Assembly (NCBI RefSeq): GCF_016597785.1
Contig: NZ_JAENJG010000001.1
Coordinates: 372,001 to 436,000 of the forward strand
Reading direction: 5' to 3'
Length of the DNA stretch: 64,000 nucleotides
Origin: Leucobacter sp. L43
GTDB taxonomy: Bacteria; Actinomycetota; Actinomycetes; Actinomycetales; Microbacteriaceae
A model generated the notes under the pieces. The model was not told the DNA's origin. It was given only the letters and a program-made list of their open reading frames with translations, and made no database searches. Shown here piece after piece: positions 10,294-17,719 of the stretch. Both the position numbers and the translations under genes were made by a program. Every line of letters starts with the position of its first letter. Positions within the stretch are counted from its first letter, which is position 1.

Positions 10294-10844
10294 GCATCCT
10301 CCTGGGTGGTGTGGGAAGTGGAATGGGTGTGCGGGCCGGTGGCGAGCGGAGTCTCACCGGCGGGGATGATCTGGGCGACGGCATCGGCGAACCTCAACTG
10401 GTCGGCGGCCTGCGAGAACCTGAAGCTCGACTCGACCTCCGACCCGTCGGCCGCGCGCCACTGGAGGAGCGAGAGGCCGTCGCGCTCGACGGCCTTCCCG
10501 ACTCGTCGACTTGCGACGCCGCTGCCGAGCACTCGCTCGGCCGGCAGGTGCACCTCCGGCTCTCCGGTGACGGCGATGGTGGCGCCGTCGGTGCGCAGTG
10601 TGAGGTCGGCGAAACCCTTGAACTGCAAGCCCGGGATCGACAGACGATCGAGCGGTGCGCCGACCGGCGTCGTCGAGACGTAGCTGACTCCCGGGAAGGT
10701 GCCGAGCACCATTCCCACGAGAGCATCGCCGTGCTCGGCGAAGGCGCGGTGCCGACGTGCTCGACCGCGCCAGCCGAGCCACATCGCCAGCAGTACGAGC
10801 GCGGCGATGGCGATCATCAGGAAGGCGAAGCCGGTGCGGCTCAC
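10290..10844 (-). CDS. Membrane protein of the pyrimidine operon (Rv1382 position)
   Basis: The 184-residue protein has one N-terminal transmembrane helix (about residues 5-22, [18 protein letters not shown]), a positive cluster RGRARRHR, then a roughly 150-residue soluble domain rich in beta strands. It occupies the same place, between pyrC and carA, as the uncharacterised Rv1382 gene in Mycobacterium tuberculosis; orthology is inferred from position and topology. The GTG overlaps the pyrC stop (GTGA) with GGAGG 6 bases upstream. Its end overlaps the carA start, so it is embedded in a fully coupled operon. Function unknown. Confidence 0.8.
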   Translation of the reverse strand: MSRTGFAFLMIAIAALVLLAMWLGWRGRARRHRAFAEHGDALVGMVLGTFPGVSYVSTTPVGAPLDRLSIPGLQFKGFADLTLRTDGATIAVTGEPEVHLPAERVLGSGVASRRVGKAVERDGLSLLQWRAADGSEVESSFRFSQAADQLRFADAVAQIIPAGETPLATGPHTHSTSHTTQEDA

Positions 10845-12241
10845 TTCGCGCCTCCGAGCTGGCGTGCGGCAGCAGCGACGGTCTCCGGCGCCACTACCCG
10901 ACCGTCGTCCACCGTGAGGTACCCGCGTCGCAGAGTGTATGCCACCCGCCCGGGCAGTTCCATGCCGAGGAACGGCGAGTTCACGCTCTGGCCGCGCAGA
11001 TGGTCGGTCGAGAACGTGCTCGTGCCGGACGGGTCGACGAGCACGAGATCGGCTGGCTGCCCGACCTCGATCGCCGTCGGGTGCCCCTGGAGGCGTCCGA
11101 TCTCCGCCGGACGCTGCGAGAGCAGCGCTTCGAGCTCGGCCCAGCTCGCGTGGGCCTCCTGCACGAGTGTGAGCAGCGCGATCGGCAGCGCCGATTCGAG
11201 GCCCACCATGCCGAAGGCCGCGGCATCCCATTCGCAGTCCTTCGCCTCGACGGGGTGCGGGGCGTGATCGGTCGCGATGATGTCGATGATGCCGTCGGCG
11301 ACCGCAGCGCGGAGGGCCAGCACATCCTCCTCCCGACGGAGGGGAGGGTTCACCTTGTAGCGCGCGTCGTAGCTGCGAGCGAGTTCCTCGGTGAGGATCA
11401 GGTGGTGCGGCGTGACCTCGGCGGTGACCTGCACTCCGCGGGCCTTGGCCCAGCGGATCACCTCCACCGACCCGGCGGTCGAGAGATGGCAGATGTGGAG
11501 CCGTGCGCCGATGTGCTCGGCGAGGAGCACGTCTCGCGCGATGATCGACTCTTCGGCGACCGCCGGCCACCCCTTGAGGCCGAGTTCGCTCGAGAGTGCC
11601 CCTTCGTTCATCTGGGCGCCCTCGGTGAGACGCGGATCCTGCGCGTGCTGGGCGATGACGCCGTCGAAGGTCTTCACGTACTCGAGCGCCCGTCGCATGA
11701 GCAGCGGATCGTGCACGCACTTGCCGTCGTCGGAGAAGACCCGCACCGCGGCACGCGAATCGGCCATCGCGCCGATCTCGCTGAGACGCTCGCCCGACAG
11801 ATCTTCCGTCACGGCGCCGATCGGGCGCACCGTCGCGTATCCCGCCGCGTCTCCGAGCGCCTGCACCTGCTCGACCACGCCCGCCGTGTCCTGCACCGGC
11901 AGCGTGTTCGCCATTGCGAAGACGCTCGTGAATCCGCCTGCCGCGGCGGCGCGCGTGCCCGTGAGCACCGTCTCCGACTGCTCGAAACCCGGCTCACGAA
12001 GATGCGTGTGCAGGTCGACCAGGCCCGTCAGCGCGACGAATCCGTCGGCTTCGATGACGCGCTCCGCGTCTCGCGGCGCGAGCCCGCCGGCCGCCTGCGT
12101 CGCGCGCTCGACGATCACGCCGTCCGCGATGCGCAGATCGACAGCGGCGGCGTCGCTCACCTGCTGCCCGCGCTCGGTCAGCGCCGCGGCGAGGCGCGCC
12201 CCGCGGATGAGAATCCCGTTCGCCGGGTTCGTGTGCGTCAT
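10841..12241 (-). CDS. pyrC: Dihydroorotase
   Basis: The 466-residue metal-dependent amidohydrolase catalyses the third pyrimidine step. [11 protein letters not shown] holds the first metal ligands (HxH), HICHLST and the late IATDHAPH supply further ligands, placing it in the long class I dihydroorotases. The ATG at 12241 overlaps the pyrB stop (ATGA), and the gene end overlaps the next gene (GTGA). Confidence 0.96.
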   Translation of the reverse strand: MTHTNPANGILIRGARLAAALTERGQQVSDAAAVDLRIADGVIVERATQAAGGLAPRDAERVIEADGFVALTGLVDLHTHLREPGFEQSETVLTGTRAAAAGGFTSVFAMANTLPVQDTAGVVEQVQALGDAAGYATVRPIGAVTEDLSGERLSEIGAMADSRAAVRVFSDDGKCVHDPLLMRRALEYVKTFDGVIAQHAQDPRLTEGAQMNEGALSSELGLKGWPAVAEESIIARDVLLAEHIGARLHICHLSTAGSVEVIRWAKARGVQVTAEVTPHHLILTEELARSYDARYKVNPPLRREEDVLALRAAVADGIIDIIATDHAPHPVEAKDCEWDAAAFGMVGLESALPIALLTLVQEAHASWAELEALLSQRPAEIGRLQGHPTAIEVGQPADLVLVDPSGTSTFSTDHLRGQSVNSPFLGMELPGRVAYTLRRGYLTVDDGRVVAPETVAAAARQLGGAK

Positions 12242-13209
12242 GCTTGCTCCGTTCGCTCGCCGGAAAGTAGAAGATACAGTGCCGCCATCCGCACGGAGAC
12301 GCCGTTCGCCACCTGCTCGAGCACCGTCGAACGGTGCGAGTCGGCGGCGCCGGAGGAGATCTCGAGGCCTCGGTTCATGGGGCCCGGATGCATCACGATC
12401 GCGCGATCCTGCAGACCGGAGAGCCGGGTGTCGTCGAGTCCCCACACGCGGGCGTACTCGCGCTCATTCGGGAAGAACGCCGCGTGCATGCGCTCGCTCT
12501 GGATGCGGAGCATCATCACGACGTCCGGCTGCTCCTCGCGCAGCGCCGTATCGAAGGAGTGATGGACGGTGACCGGCCACGTGCGGGCGCCGTACGGCAG
12601 AAGCGTCTCGGGAGCGACGAAGCTCACGTGCGCGCCGAGGGCGTTGAGCAGCCAGAGATTCGATCGCGCCACTCGGGAATGGGCGATGTCTCCCACGATC
12701 ACCACGGAGACGCCGTCGAGGTCGCGGCCGCGGCTCGCCTCACCGCTCTGCGACGCACCGAAGAGGCGGCGCCGCATCGTGAACGCGTCGAGCAGTGCCT
12801 GCGTCGGGTGCTCGTGCGTGCCATCGCCCGCATTCAGCACGCCGGCATCGATCCAGTTGCTCGCGGCGAGCTTGGCGGGTGCGCCGGAAGCGGGGTGGCG
12901 GATGACGACGCCATCAGCGCCGATCGCCTGCAGCGTCTGCGCCGTGTCTTTCAGCGACTCCCCCTTCGAGACGGAAGAACCCTTCGCGCTGAAGTTGATG
13001 ACGTCGGCGCTGAGCCGCTTCGCCGCCGCCTCGAACGATATGCGGGTGCGCGTCGAATCCTCGAAGAAGAGGTTCACCACGGTCTTGCCCCGCAGCGTCG
13101 GCAGCTTCTTGATCTCGCGCTGCTGCGTCGCCGCCATCTCCTCAGCGGTGTCGAGGATCAGGATCGCTTCATCCCGCGAGAGGCTGCGCGTATCGAGCAG
13201 GTGCCTCAT
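12238..13209 (-). CDS. pyrB: Aspartate carbamoyltransferase catalytic subunit
   Basis: The 323-residue enzyme condenses carbamoyl phosphate with aspartate. [19 protein letters not shown] is the carbamoyl-phosphate binding motif and [12 protein letters not shown] the second conserved block; HPGPMNRG near the C-terminus completes the family pattern. No pyrI regulatory gene follows. The start overlaps the pyrR stop by ATGA. Confidence 0.97.
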   Translation of the reverse strand: MRHLLDTRSLSRDEAILILDTAEEMAATQQREIKKLPTLRGKTVVNLFFEDSTRTRISFEAAAKRLSADVINFSAKGSSVSKGESLKDTAQTLQAIGADGVVIRHPASGAPAKLAASNWIDAGVLNAGDGTHEHPTQALLDAFTMRRRLFGASQSGEASRGRDLDGVSVVIVGDIAHSRVARSNLWLLNALGAHVSFVAPETLLPYGARTWPVTVHHSFDTALREEQPDVVMMLRIQSERMHAAFFPNEREYARVWGLDDTRLSGLQDRAIVMHPGPMNRGLEISSGAADSHRSTVLEQVANGVSVRMAALYLLLSGERTEQA

Positions 13210-13814
13210 GCGATCGGCTCCGTGCTCGCTCCGGGCTCGGCGCTGGCATGGGCGTCGCCGCTCGCGTGGACGTCGACTCGGTCCTCCGAGGTGATCGTGA
13301 CCTCGTCGCTCCCGTCGTGCTCTTCGAGACGCACCGCGATGCGCTCGTGCTTCGCGCTCGGCAGATTCTTGCCGATGTAATCGGCGCGGATCGGAAGCTC
13401 GCGGTGGCCGCGATCGATGAGCGCCGCGAGGCGCACGGCCTGCGGGCGGCCGTGGTCGTTCAGCGCGTCGAGCGCGGCGCGCACGGTGCGACCGGAGTAG
13501 AGCACGTCGTCGACGAGCACCACCGTCGCTCCGTCGATGCCCGCCGCCGGCATCTCCGTCGGGCGCGGGGCCCGCGTGGGATGCTGGGCGAGGTCGTCGC
13601 GGTACATCGTGACGTCGAGGCTGCCGACGGGAACGTCATGGCCCTCGATGCGCGAGATGATGTCGCCGATGCGCCTGGCGAGCAGGCTTCCGCGAGTCGG
13701 AATGCCGACGAGAACGAGCCCGTCGACGCCCTTGTTCGCTTCGATGATTTCGTGCGAGATTCGAGTCAGCGCGCGCGAGATCTCAGCACGTTCGAGTACT
13801 GTTCGCGTTCCCAT
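13206..13814 (-). CDS. pyrR: Bifunctional pyr operon regulator / uracil phosphoribosyltransferase
   Basis: The 202-residue protein has the PRPP-binding signature [18 protein letters not shown]. In other bacteria PyrR binds pyr mRNA in a UMP-dependent way and has weak uracil phosphoribosyltransferase activity. The C-terminal 20 or so residues ([18 protein letters not shown]) are a low-complexity tail beyond the usual length of about 180. It is first in the pyr operon and its own leader carries a PyrR-type RNA hairpin, so autoregulation is expected. Confidence 0.95.
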   Translation of the reverse strand: MGTRTVLERAEISRALTRISHEIIEANKGVDGLVLVGIPTRGSLLARRIGDIISRIEGHDVPVGSLDVTMYRDDLAQHPTRAPRPTEMPAAGIDGATVVLVDDVLYSGRTVRAALDALNDHGRPQAVRLAALIDRGHRELPIRADYIGKNLPSAKHERIAVRLEEHDGSDEVTITSEDRVDVHASGDAHASAEPGASTEPIA

Positions 13815-13823
13815 AACCGAGCC

Positions 13824-13847
13824 CCCCTTCCCCGCCTCACGGGACGG
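13824..13847 (-). promoter_or_regulatory. PyrR-binding hairpin overlapping the pyrR Shine-Dalgarno
   Basis: On the mRNA strand the leader reads TCCCGTGAGGCGGGG, folding as CCCG / TGAGG loop / CGGG, immediately followed by AAGGGGGG and, 7 bases on, the pyrR ATG. TCCNGNGAGG is the conserved PyrR recognition core known from Bacillus and mycobacteria. There is no terminator hairpin before the ATG, so the simplest inference is that PyrR-UMP binding blocks ribosome access to pyrR, as proposed for mycobacteria. Confidence 0.75.
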
Positions 13848-13875
13848 AACTTAAAGAAAAGCTTGCAACCGCTCC

Positions 13876-13881
13876 AGTCTA
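13876..13881 (-). promoter_or_regulatory. Probable pyr operon promoter -10
   Basis: TAGACT on the minus strand fits the TANNNT -10 pattern seen at other promoters here and would give a leader of about 55 bases that includes the PyrR hairpin. No clear -35 was found. Confidence 0.45.
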
Positions 13882-13882
13882 T

Positions 13883-14127
13883 CGCATGCGAGGCGGTGCT
13901 TCGTCTCTGCTGCATCAGTCGACCCTCGGCGTTGTGTGCAGCGCACCCGCCATCAGCGTTCCGCAAGGACGGGTGGGTGGTCACCTGCTTGCCGCACGCG
14001 GATAGCAGCGCGAACCGTTCCCGCGGTTCGTCGCCCCCACATGCCTGAATGCCCCGGACGCGAGAGCTTATCCCCACAGTTCGGGGCCCACCGTCGCTCG
14101 GCGCGCGCGAACGCACAAACTGTGCAG
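13883..14127. other. Divergent pyrR / DUF559-gene intergenic region
   Basis: No gene is seen in this stretch. The only marked feature is TTATCCCCACAG at 14068, discussed with the DUF559 gene. The rest is ordinary high-GC sequence without convincing repeats. Confidence 0.4.
14068..14079 (+). promoter_or_regulatory. TTATCCCCACAG motif upstream of DUF559 gene
   Basis: The TTATCC begins exactly 60 bases before the ATG at 14128. A near-identical TTATCCACAG begins exactly 60 bases before the related gene at 36457. Role unknown: an operator or a remnant of a conserved 5' element. Confidence 0.4.
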
Positions 14128-14958
14128 ATGCCTCGTTCAGACACTCCGCGACTTCCTGCGAGCGGCGTAACACGCTCGTCGCTGCTGCTCAACGCCGGCT
14201 GGTCGCGGCATCAGCTGGACCGAGCCGTCGGTGCAGGGCTGCTCACTCGGCCGAAGAAGGGTTGGATTGCGCGCCGAGATGCCGATCCGGCACTCGTCTA
14301 CGCCGCGACTCATGGCGTCATCATCAGTTGCGTATCCCAGGCGAAACGGCGAGGCCTGTGGGTGCCTCACCACGATCGGTCGCATGCGGCCGTGCGCGTA
14401 CCCGGGAGAACCGATGCCGGGAGCACTGTCCTCCATTGGCGCGCGCCCCTGCTGCAACGCGAACCGCACTCGCTCGAAGATCCCATCGAGAACGCGCTCG
14501 ACCTCGTGGCGCATTGCCTGCCGTTCGAAGACGCGGTGGCTGTCTGGGACTCGGCCGCCAACCGCGGGATCATCACGAGGCAGCGAATGGCGCGTCTCCC
14601 CCTGCGGGGGTCGGCGCGCGCGGTGCTCGCCGCCCTCGACCCGTTCGCTGATTCAGGGCTCGAAACCTATGTGCGGCCGCGCACCAAGTGGCTTCGCGTC
14701 CGGTGCGTCTCGCAAGCCTGGATCGCGGGACATCGCGTCGATTTCCTGTTCGGGGATCGCCTCGTACTCCAGATCGACGGCGGCACTCACGTCGGACCGC
14801 AGCGGACCCGCGACAACGAGCACGACGCCCAGCTCCGATTGCTCGGATACACGGTCATCCGAGTGGGGTACTTCCAGGTGATCGATGACTGGCCCGCAGT
14901 CCAGCACCTGCTCGTGGAAGCGATTGCGCAGGGCCTTCACCGCGCCGCGGCGCACTGA
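14128..14958 (+). CDS. DUF559 / Vsr-like nuclease-domain protein with AbiEi-like N-terminus
   Basis: The 276-residue protein has an N-terminal winged-helix-like segment (RSSLLLNAGWSRHQLDRAVGAGLLTRPKKGW, residues 15-47), as in AbiEi-type antitoxin-like proteins of actinobacteria. Its C-terminal domain, from about residue 205, has the DUF559 pattern: HRVDFLFGDRLVLQIDGGTH followed by D-x-QLRLLGYTVIRVGY. This resembles PD-(D/E)xK Vsr endonucleases, with a Q where an acidic residue is common before the IDG. No toxin gene adjoins it. Function unknown. The ATG at 14128 was chosen by the start of homology; longer starts in the same frame (e.g. 14041) are possible. Confidence 0.65.
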   Translation: MPRSDTPRLPASGVTRSSLLLNAGWSRHQLDRAVGAGLLTRPKKGWIARRDADPALVYAATHGVIISCVSQAKRRGLWVPHHDRSHAAVRVPGRTDAGSTVLHWRAPLLQREPHSLEDPIENALDLVAHCLPFEDAVAVWDSAANRGIITRQRMARLPLRGSARAVLAALDPFADSGLETYVRPRTKWLRVRCVSQAWIAGHRVDFLFGDRLVLQIDGGTHVGPQRTRDNEHDAQLRLLGYTVIRVGYFQVIDDWPAVQHLLVEAIAQGLHRAAAH

Positions 14959-14989
14959 CGGCGGGCGCGCGACCCTCCGGACGCGAGGA

Positions 14990-15041
14990 ATCCGCGTTCT
15001 GCAAGCTCGCTGCGTTGAACGATAGCTTGCGGAACGCGGAT
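14990..15041. terminator. Long hairpin between convergent DUF559 gene and nusB
   Basis: Left arm 14990-15007 and right arm 15024-15041 pair over 18 bases with one mismatch (ATCCGCGTTCTGCAAGCT against AGCTTGCGGAACGCGGAT), with a 16-base loop. It lies between two convergent genes. There is no T-tract on either side, so it would be a non-canonical bidirectional terminator or a repeat element. Confidence 0.6.
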
Positions 15042-15066
15042 ATCTTGCGCAGCGCGGCGTCAGGTG

Positions 15067-15483
15067 TCAGGCGTCGGCGTGATCCGCGATCTTGCCGAGC
15101 ACGCCGTTGACGAAGCGACCCGAATCGTCGGTCGAGTACTCCTTGGCGAGTTCCACCGCCTCGTCGATGGCGACCGCCGCCGGCACCTCCTCGTTGAAGA
15201 GGATCTCCCAGGATGCGAGCCGCAGCAGCGCACGGTCGACGTGCGGCATGCGCTCGAGCGTCCACCCCTGGGCGTAACTCATGATGAGCTCATCGATGCG
15301 ATCACGATGATCGGTGACCCCGTCGACGATCTCACGCGCGTAGAGCCAGGATGCGGCGCGATCGGGTTCGCTCGACGCGCGCTGCGCCTCGGCGTTCACG
15401 ATCACCGCGATCGACTCGTCACGCAGGTCGGCCTGGTACAACATGTCGAGGGCGCGCTTGCGCGCCTTGGTACGTGCAGACAC
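15067..15483 (-). CDS. nusB: Transcription antitermination factor NusB
   Basis: The 138-residue all-helical protein begins SARTKARKRALDMLYQADLR, the conserved NusB RNA-binding start, and ends NEEVPAAVAIDEAVELAKEYSTDDSGRFVNGVLGKI, the family C-terminus. It works with NusE in rRNA antitermination. The GTG at 15483 follows the efp stop by 6 bases; efp-nusB is a conserved actinobacterial pair. Confidence 0.95.
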   Translation of the reverse strand: MSARTKARKRALDMLYQADLRDESIAVIVNAEAQRASSEPDRAASWLYAREIVDGVTDHRDRIDELIMSYAQGWTLERMPHVDRALLRLASWEILFNEEVPAAVAIDEAVELAKEYSTDDSGRFVNGVLGKIADHADA

Positions 15484-15489
15484 CGAGGA

Positions 15490-16053
15490 CTAGTCGTTGA
15501 CACGGCCGAGGTAGTCACCCGTGCGGGTGTCGACCTTGACCTTCGTGCCGGTCTCGAGGAACAGCGGGACCTGGATCTCTGCACCGGTCTCGACAGTGGC
15601 GGGCTTCGTTCCGCCGGTCGAGCGATCGCCCTGCAGACCCGGCTCGGTGTACGTCACTTCGAGCACCACCGACGACGGGAGCTCGAGGTACAGCGGGTCG
15701 CCCTCGTGCAGCGCGATCTGGACCTGGAGGTTCTCGAGCATGAACTTCGCGGCGTCGCCGACGACGGCACCGGAAACGGTGAGCTGATCGTAGTCGGACT
15801 GGTCCATGAAGACGTAGTCTGCGCCATCCTGGTACAGGTACTGGTAATCACGACGGTCGACGTTCGCGGTCTCGATCTTCGCGCCAGCGTTGTAAGTCTT
15901 GTCGATGATCTTGCCCGAGACGACGTTCTTCTGCTTCGTGCGAACGAACGCGCCGCCCTTGCCCGGCTTCACATGCTGGAACTCGACCACGCTCCAGAGC
16001 TGGCCGTTCTCTTTGATGACGGTGCCGTTCTTGATGTCGTTCGTACTGGCCAT
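15490..16053 (-). CDS. efp: Elongation factor P
   Basis: The 187-residue, three-domain protein rescues ribosomes stalled at polyproline stretches. The loop that reaches the P-site tRNA is [12 protein letters not shown], so a lysine is present at the tip. [21 protein letters not shown] at the end is the third OB domain. GGAG lies 9 bases before the ATG. A TAGAAT hexamer on the same strand about 20 bases upstream is a likely -10. Confidence 0.97.
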   Translation of the reverse strand: MASTNDIKNGTVIKENGQLWSVVEFQHVKPGKGGAFVRTKQKNVVSGKIIDKTYNAGAKIETANVDRRDYQYLYQDGADYVFMDQSDYDQLTVSGAVVGDAAKFMLENLQVQIALHEGDPLYLELPSSVVLEVTYTEPGLQGDRSTGGTKPATVETGAEIQVPLFLETGTKVKVDTRTGDYLGRVND

Positions 16054-16064
16054 GCAGTGATTCT

Positions 16065-16074
16065 CCGGATTCTA
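16065..16074 (-). promoter_or_regulatory. Probable efp promoter -10 region
   Basis: The minus strand reads TTTATAGAATCC upstream of the GGAG ribosome binding site of efp; TAGAAT fits TANNNT. No clear -35 was found. Confidence 0.4.
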
Positions 16075-16171
16075 TAAAGTTCGAGCGCCTGAATACGCGC
16101 CGAACCAGCATACATGCCGCGCTTTTTGCATGCTTTGCACAATGGCGAGGTTTCAAGCTTGACGATCCCTC

Positions 16172-16177
16172 TAAGCT
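16172..16177 (+). promoter_or_regulatory. Leaderless-type -10 for thioesterase gene
   Basis: TAAGCT ends 7 bases before the ATG at 16185 (CTCCCCC between), and no Shine-Dalgarno is present. This is the arrangement expected when transcription starts at the start codon. Confidence 0.45.
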
Positions 16178-16184
16178 CTCCCCC

Positions 16185-16751
16185 ATGCACATGTTCTTCC
16201 GCACGCTCTGGCACCAGTGGTTCGTGGGTCGGCGCGGCCCGAAGCTCGGCTTCGAGGGCGTCTCGCGTTCGCGTTTCCGCGTCTGGCCCACCGACCTCGA
16301 CATCCTCCGCCATATGAACAACGGCAAGTACCTCTCGATCATGGACGTCGCACGCTTCGATCTGATCCAGCGCAACGGGGTCTGGCAGCTGTTCGCGCGC
16401 GAACGCTGGTACCCCGTGGTCGTCGGGCAGACGATCTCGTACCGGAAGTCGCTGAACCCGTGGCAGCGGTTCTGGATCGAGTCGCGCATTCTCGGCTTCG
16501 ATGACCAGGCGGTGTACATGGAGCAGCGCTTCGTCCGTCCCGACGCGCAGCGCCGGCCCGACATTCATGCTCGGGCCGTAGTGCGTGCCCGGATCCTTCG
16601 CCGATCGGGCGGCGTCGTGCCCGTCGCCGAGATCATCGAGAAGAGCGGGGCCGACCCGAGCAAGCTCATCGTCCCCGATGACGTGCTCACCTGGGGGCGA
16701 TCCACGCGACTTCCGTCCACTCGCGTCGACGCCATCAGCGTCTGGGAGTAG
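16185..16751 (+). CDS. Hotdog-fold acyl-CoA thioesterase family protein
   Basis: The 188-residue protein has the 4HBT-like motif TDLDILRHMNNGKYLSIMDVARFDLIQRNG, as in FcbC/YbgC-type and THEM6-like thioesterases; the D-x-x-x-x-HMNNG segment holds the expected catalytic region. VVVGQTISYRKSLNPWQRFWIESRI is the second conserved strand pair. Substrate unknown. It is transcribed away from efp and is the first gene of the accessory block. Confidence 0.8.
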   Translation: MHMFFRTLWHQWFVGRRGPKLGFEGVSRSRFRVWPTDLDILRHMNNGKYLSIMDVARFDLIQRNGVWQLFARERWYPVVVGQTISYRKSLNPWQRFWIESRILGFDDQAVYMEQRFVRPDAQRRPDIHARAVVRARILRRSGGVVPVAEIIEKSGADPSKLIVPDDVLTWGRSTRLPSTRVDAISVWE

Positions 16752-16757
16752 CGGCGC

Positions 16758-17633
16758 TCACGCCAATGGAGTGCGCGCACCGAGATGCGGCCCCTGGTTC
16801 CCGACTTCCCGGCAGGTGATCCGGATCGCCCGTTCGCTCTCGTCGTACACGTGGCGGGCCGCGAGACGCCCGCCGGCGAGCGATCCCTCCAACCAGGTGA
16901 AGCTCGCCGCGTCGATGAGGGGAGATCCGCTCGCGACCAGCATCAGTTGGAGCATGAGCACCTCGGGCAGCGTCACATGGGGGCCGTGCGAGAACCCGAG
17001 CCCGAGCACCGGTGGCCGCGCACCCGAGGGCACCAACCGCAACGTCCAAGCCCGCCCCTGCGCACGTACCGCGGGGATGCCGGGCGGCGGGGTGTCGAGT
17101 GCGTCGAACTCCCGTTCGGCCTCTGTCGCGAGCAGCAGCGGCGAGTCCCCGGACGAGCCGATGGCGAGCGGTGCATTTCCGTCGTGCGGTGCGTCAGGGA
17201 GCGCGACGGCCGCGCGTTGGAACGCGGTCTTCCAGACGTCAGCTCCGCATCCGAATGGCGTCGGCACCGCGGTGAGCGAGGGATCGGCCGCCAGCGCGCT
17301 CCCCAGTCGTCCGATATCGGTCCCGGCATCGACGAACGCCTCGATCTCCGGCATCTCGATGTCGAGCCACCCGCAGGCGATTCGGGCTGATGCGAAATGT
17401 TGCTCAGCGCGACGCGCTCCCTCCGGCTCCGCGACGTCCGCGAATCCCGCGTGCGGCATGAGCCTCGCCGCTGCAGCGTCGAGGCTCGCATCGAGCGACG
17501 CCGCGGCGCTCGGCGCGGCGTGGCGGGTCGCGGCTGCGTCGAGTTCGCTCGCCAAGTCGGGAAACAGCGCGCGAATGAGCTCGACGCGATCGTTCGTTCC
17601 GTGCCGATCGAAAGGCTTCACGTCCATCTCCAT
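16758..17633 (-). CDS. Uncharacterised protein downstream of the vWA gene
   Basis: I do not recognise this 291-residue protein. It is acidic and alanine-rich in its first half and has no transmembrane segment or signal peptide. The second half looks like a beta-rich globular domain (RAWTLRLVPSGARPPVLGLG, LPEVLMLQLMLVASGSPLIDAASFTWLEG). It lies 86 bases downstream of the vWA gene on the same strand, separated by a weak hairpin, so it may belong to the MoxR-vWA locus as a third component. GGGAG lies 8 bases before the ATG at 17633; the ATG at residue 3 is an alternative. Confidence 0.6.
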   Translation of the reverse strand: MEMDVKPFDRHGTNDRVELIRALFPDLASELDAAATRHAAPSAAASLDASLDAAAARLMPHAGFADVAEPEGARRAEQHFASARIACGWLDIEMPEIEAFVDAGTDIGRLGSALAADPSLTAVPTPFGCGADVWKTAFQRAAVALPDAPHDGNAPLAIGSSGDSPLLLATEAEREFDALDTPPPGIPAVRAQGRAWTLRLVPSGARPPVLGLGFSHGPHVTLPEVLMLQLMLVASGSPLIDAASFTWLEGSLAGGRLAARHVYDESERAIRITCREVGNQGPHLGARTPLA

Positions 17634-17690
17634 TCACTGCGCTCCCGCATTTCTCGGCACCGATCCCCCGGTCTGACGCCCGGCGATTCA

Positions 17691-17716
17691 GAAGGGTGCG
17701 CGGGAGCCGCACCTTC
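17691..17716 (-). terminator. Weak hairpin after vWA gene
   Basis: GAAGGGTGCG and CGCACCTTC pair with one bulged base just past the vWA stop codon. No clear T-tract. It could partly terminate transcription before the following unknown gene. Confidence 0.35.
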
Positions 17717-17719
17717 ACG

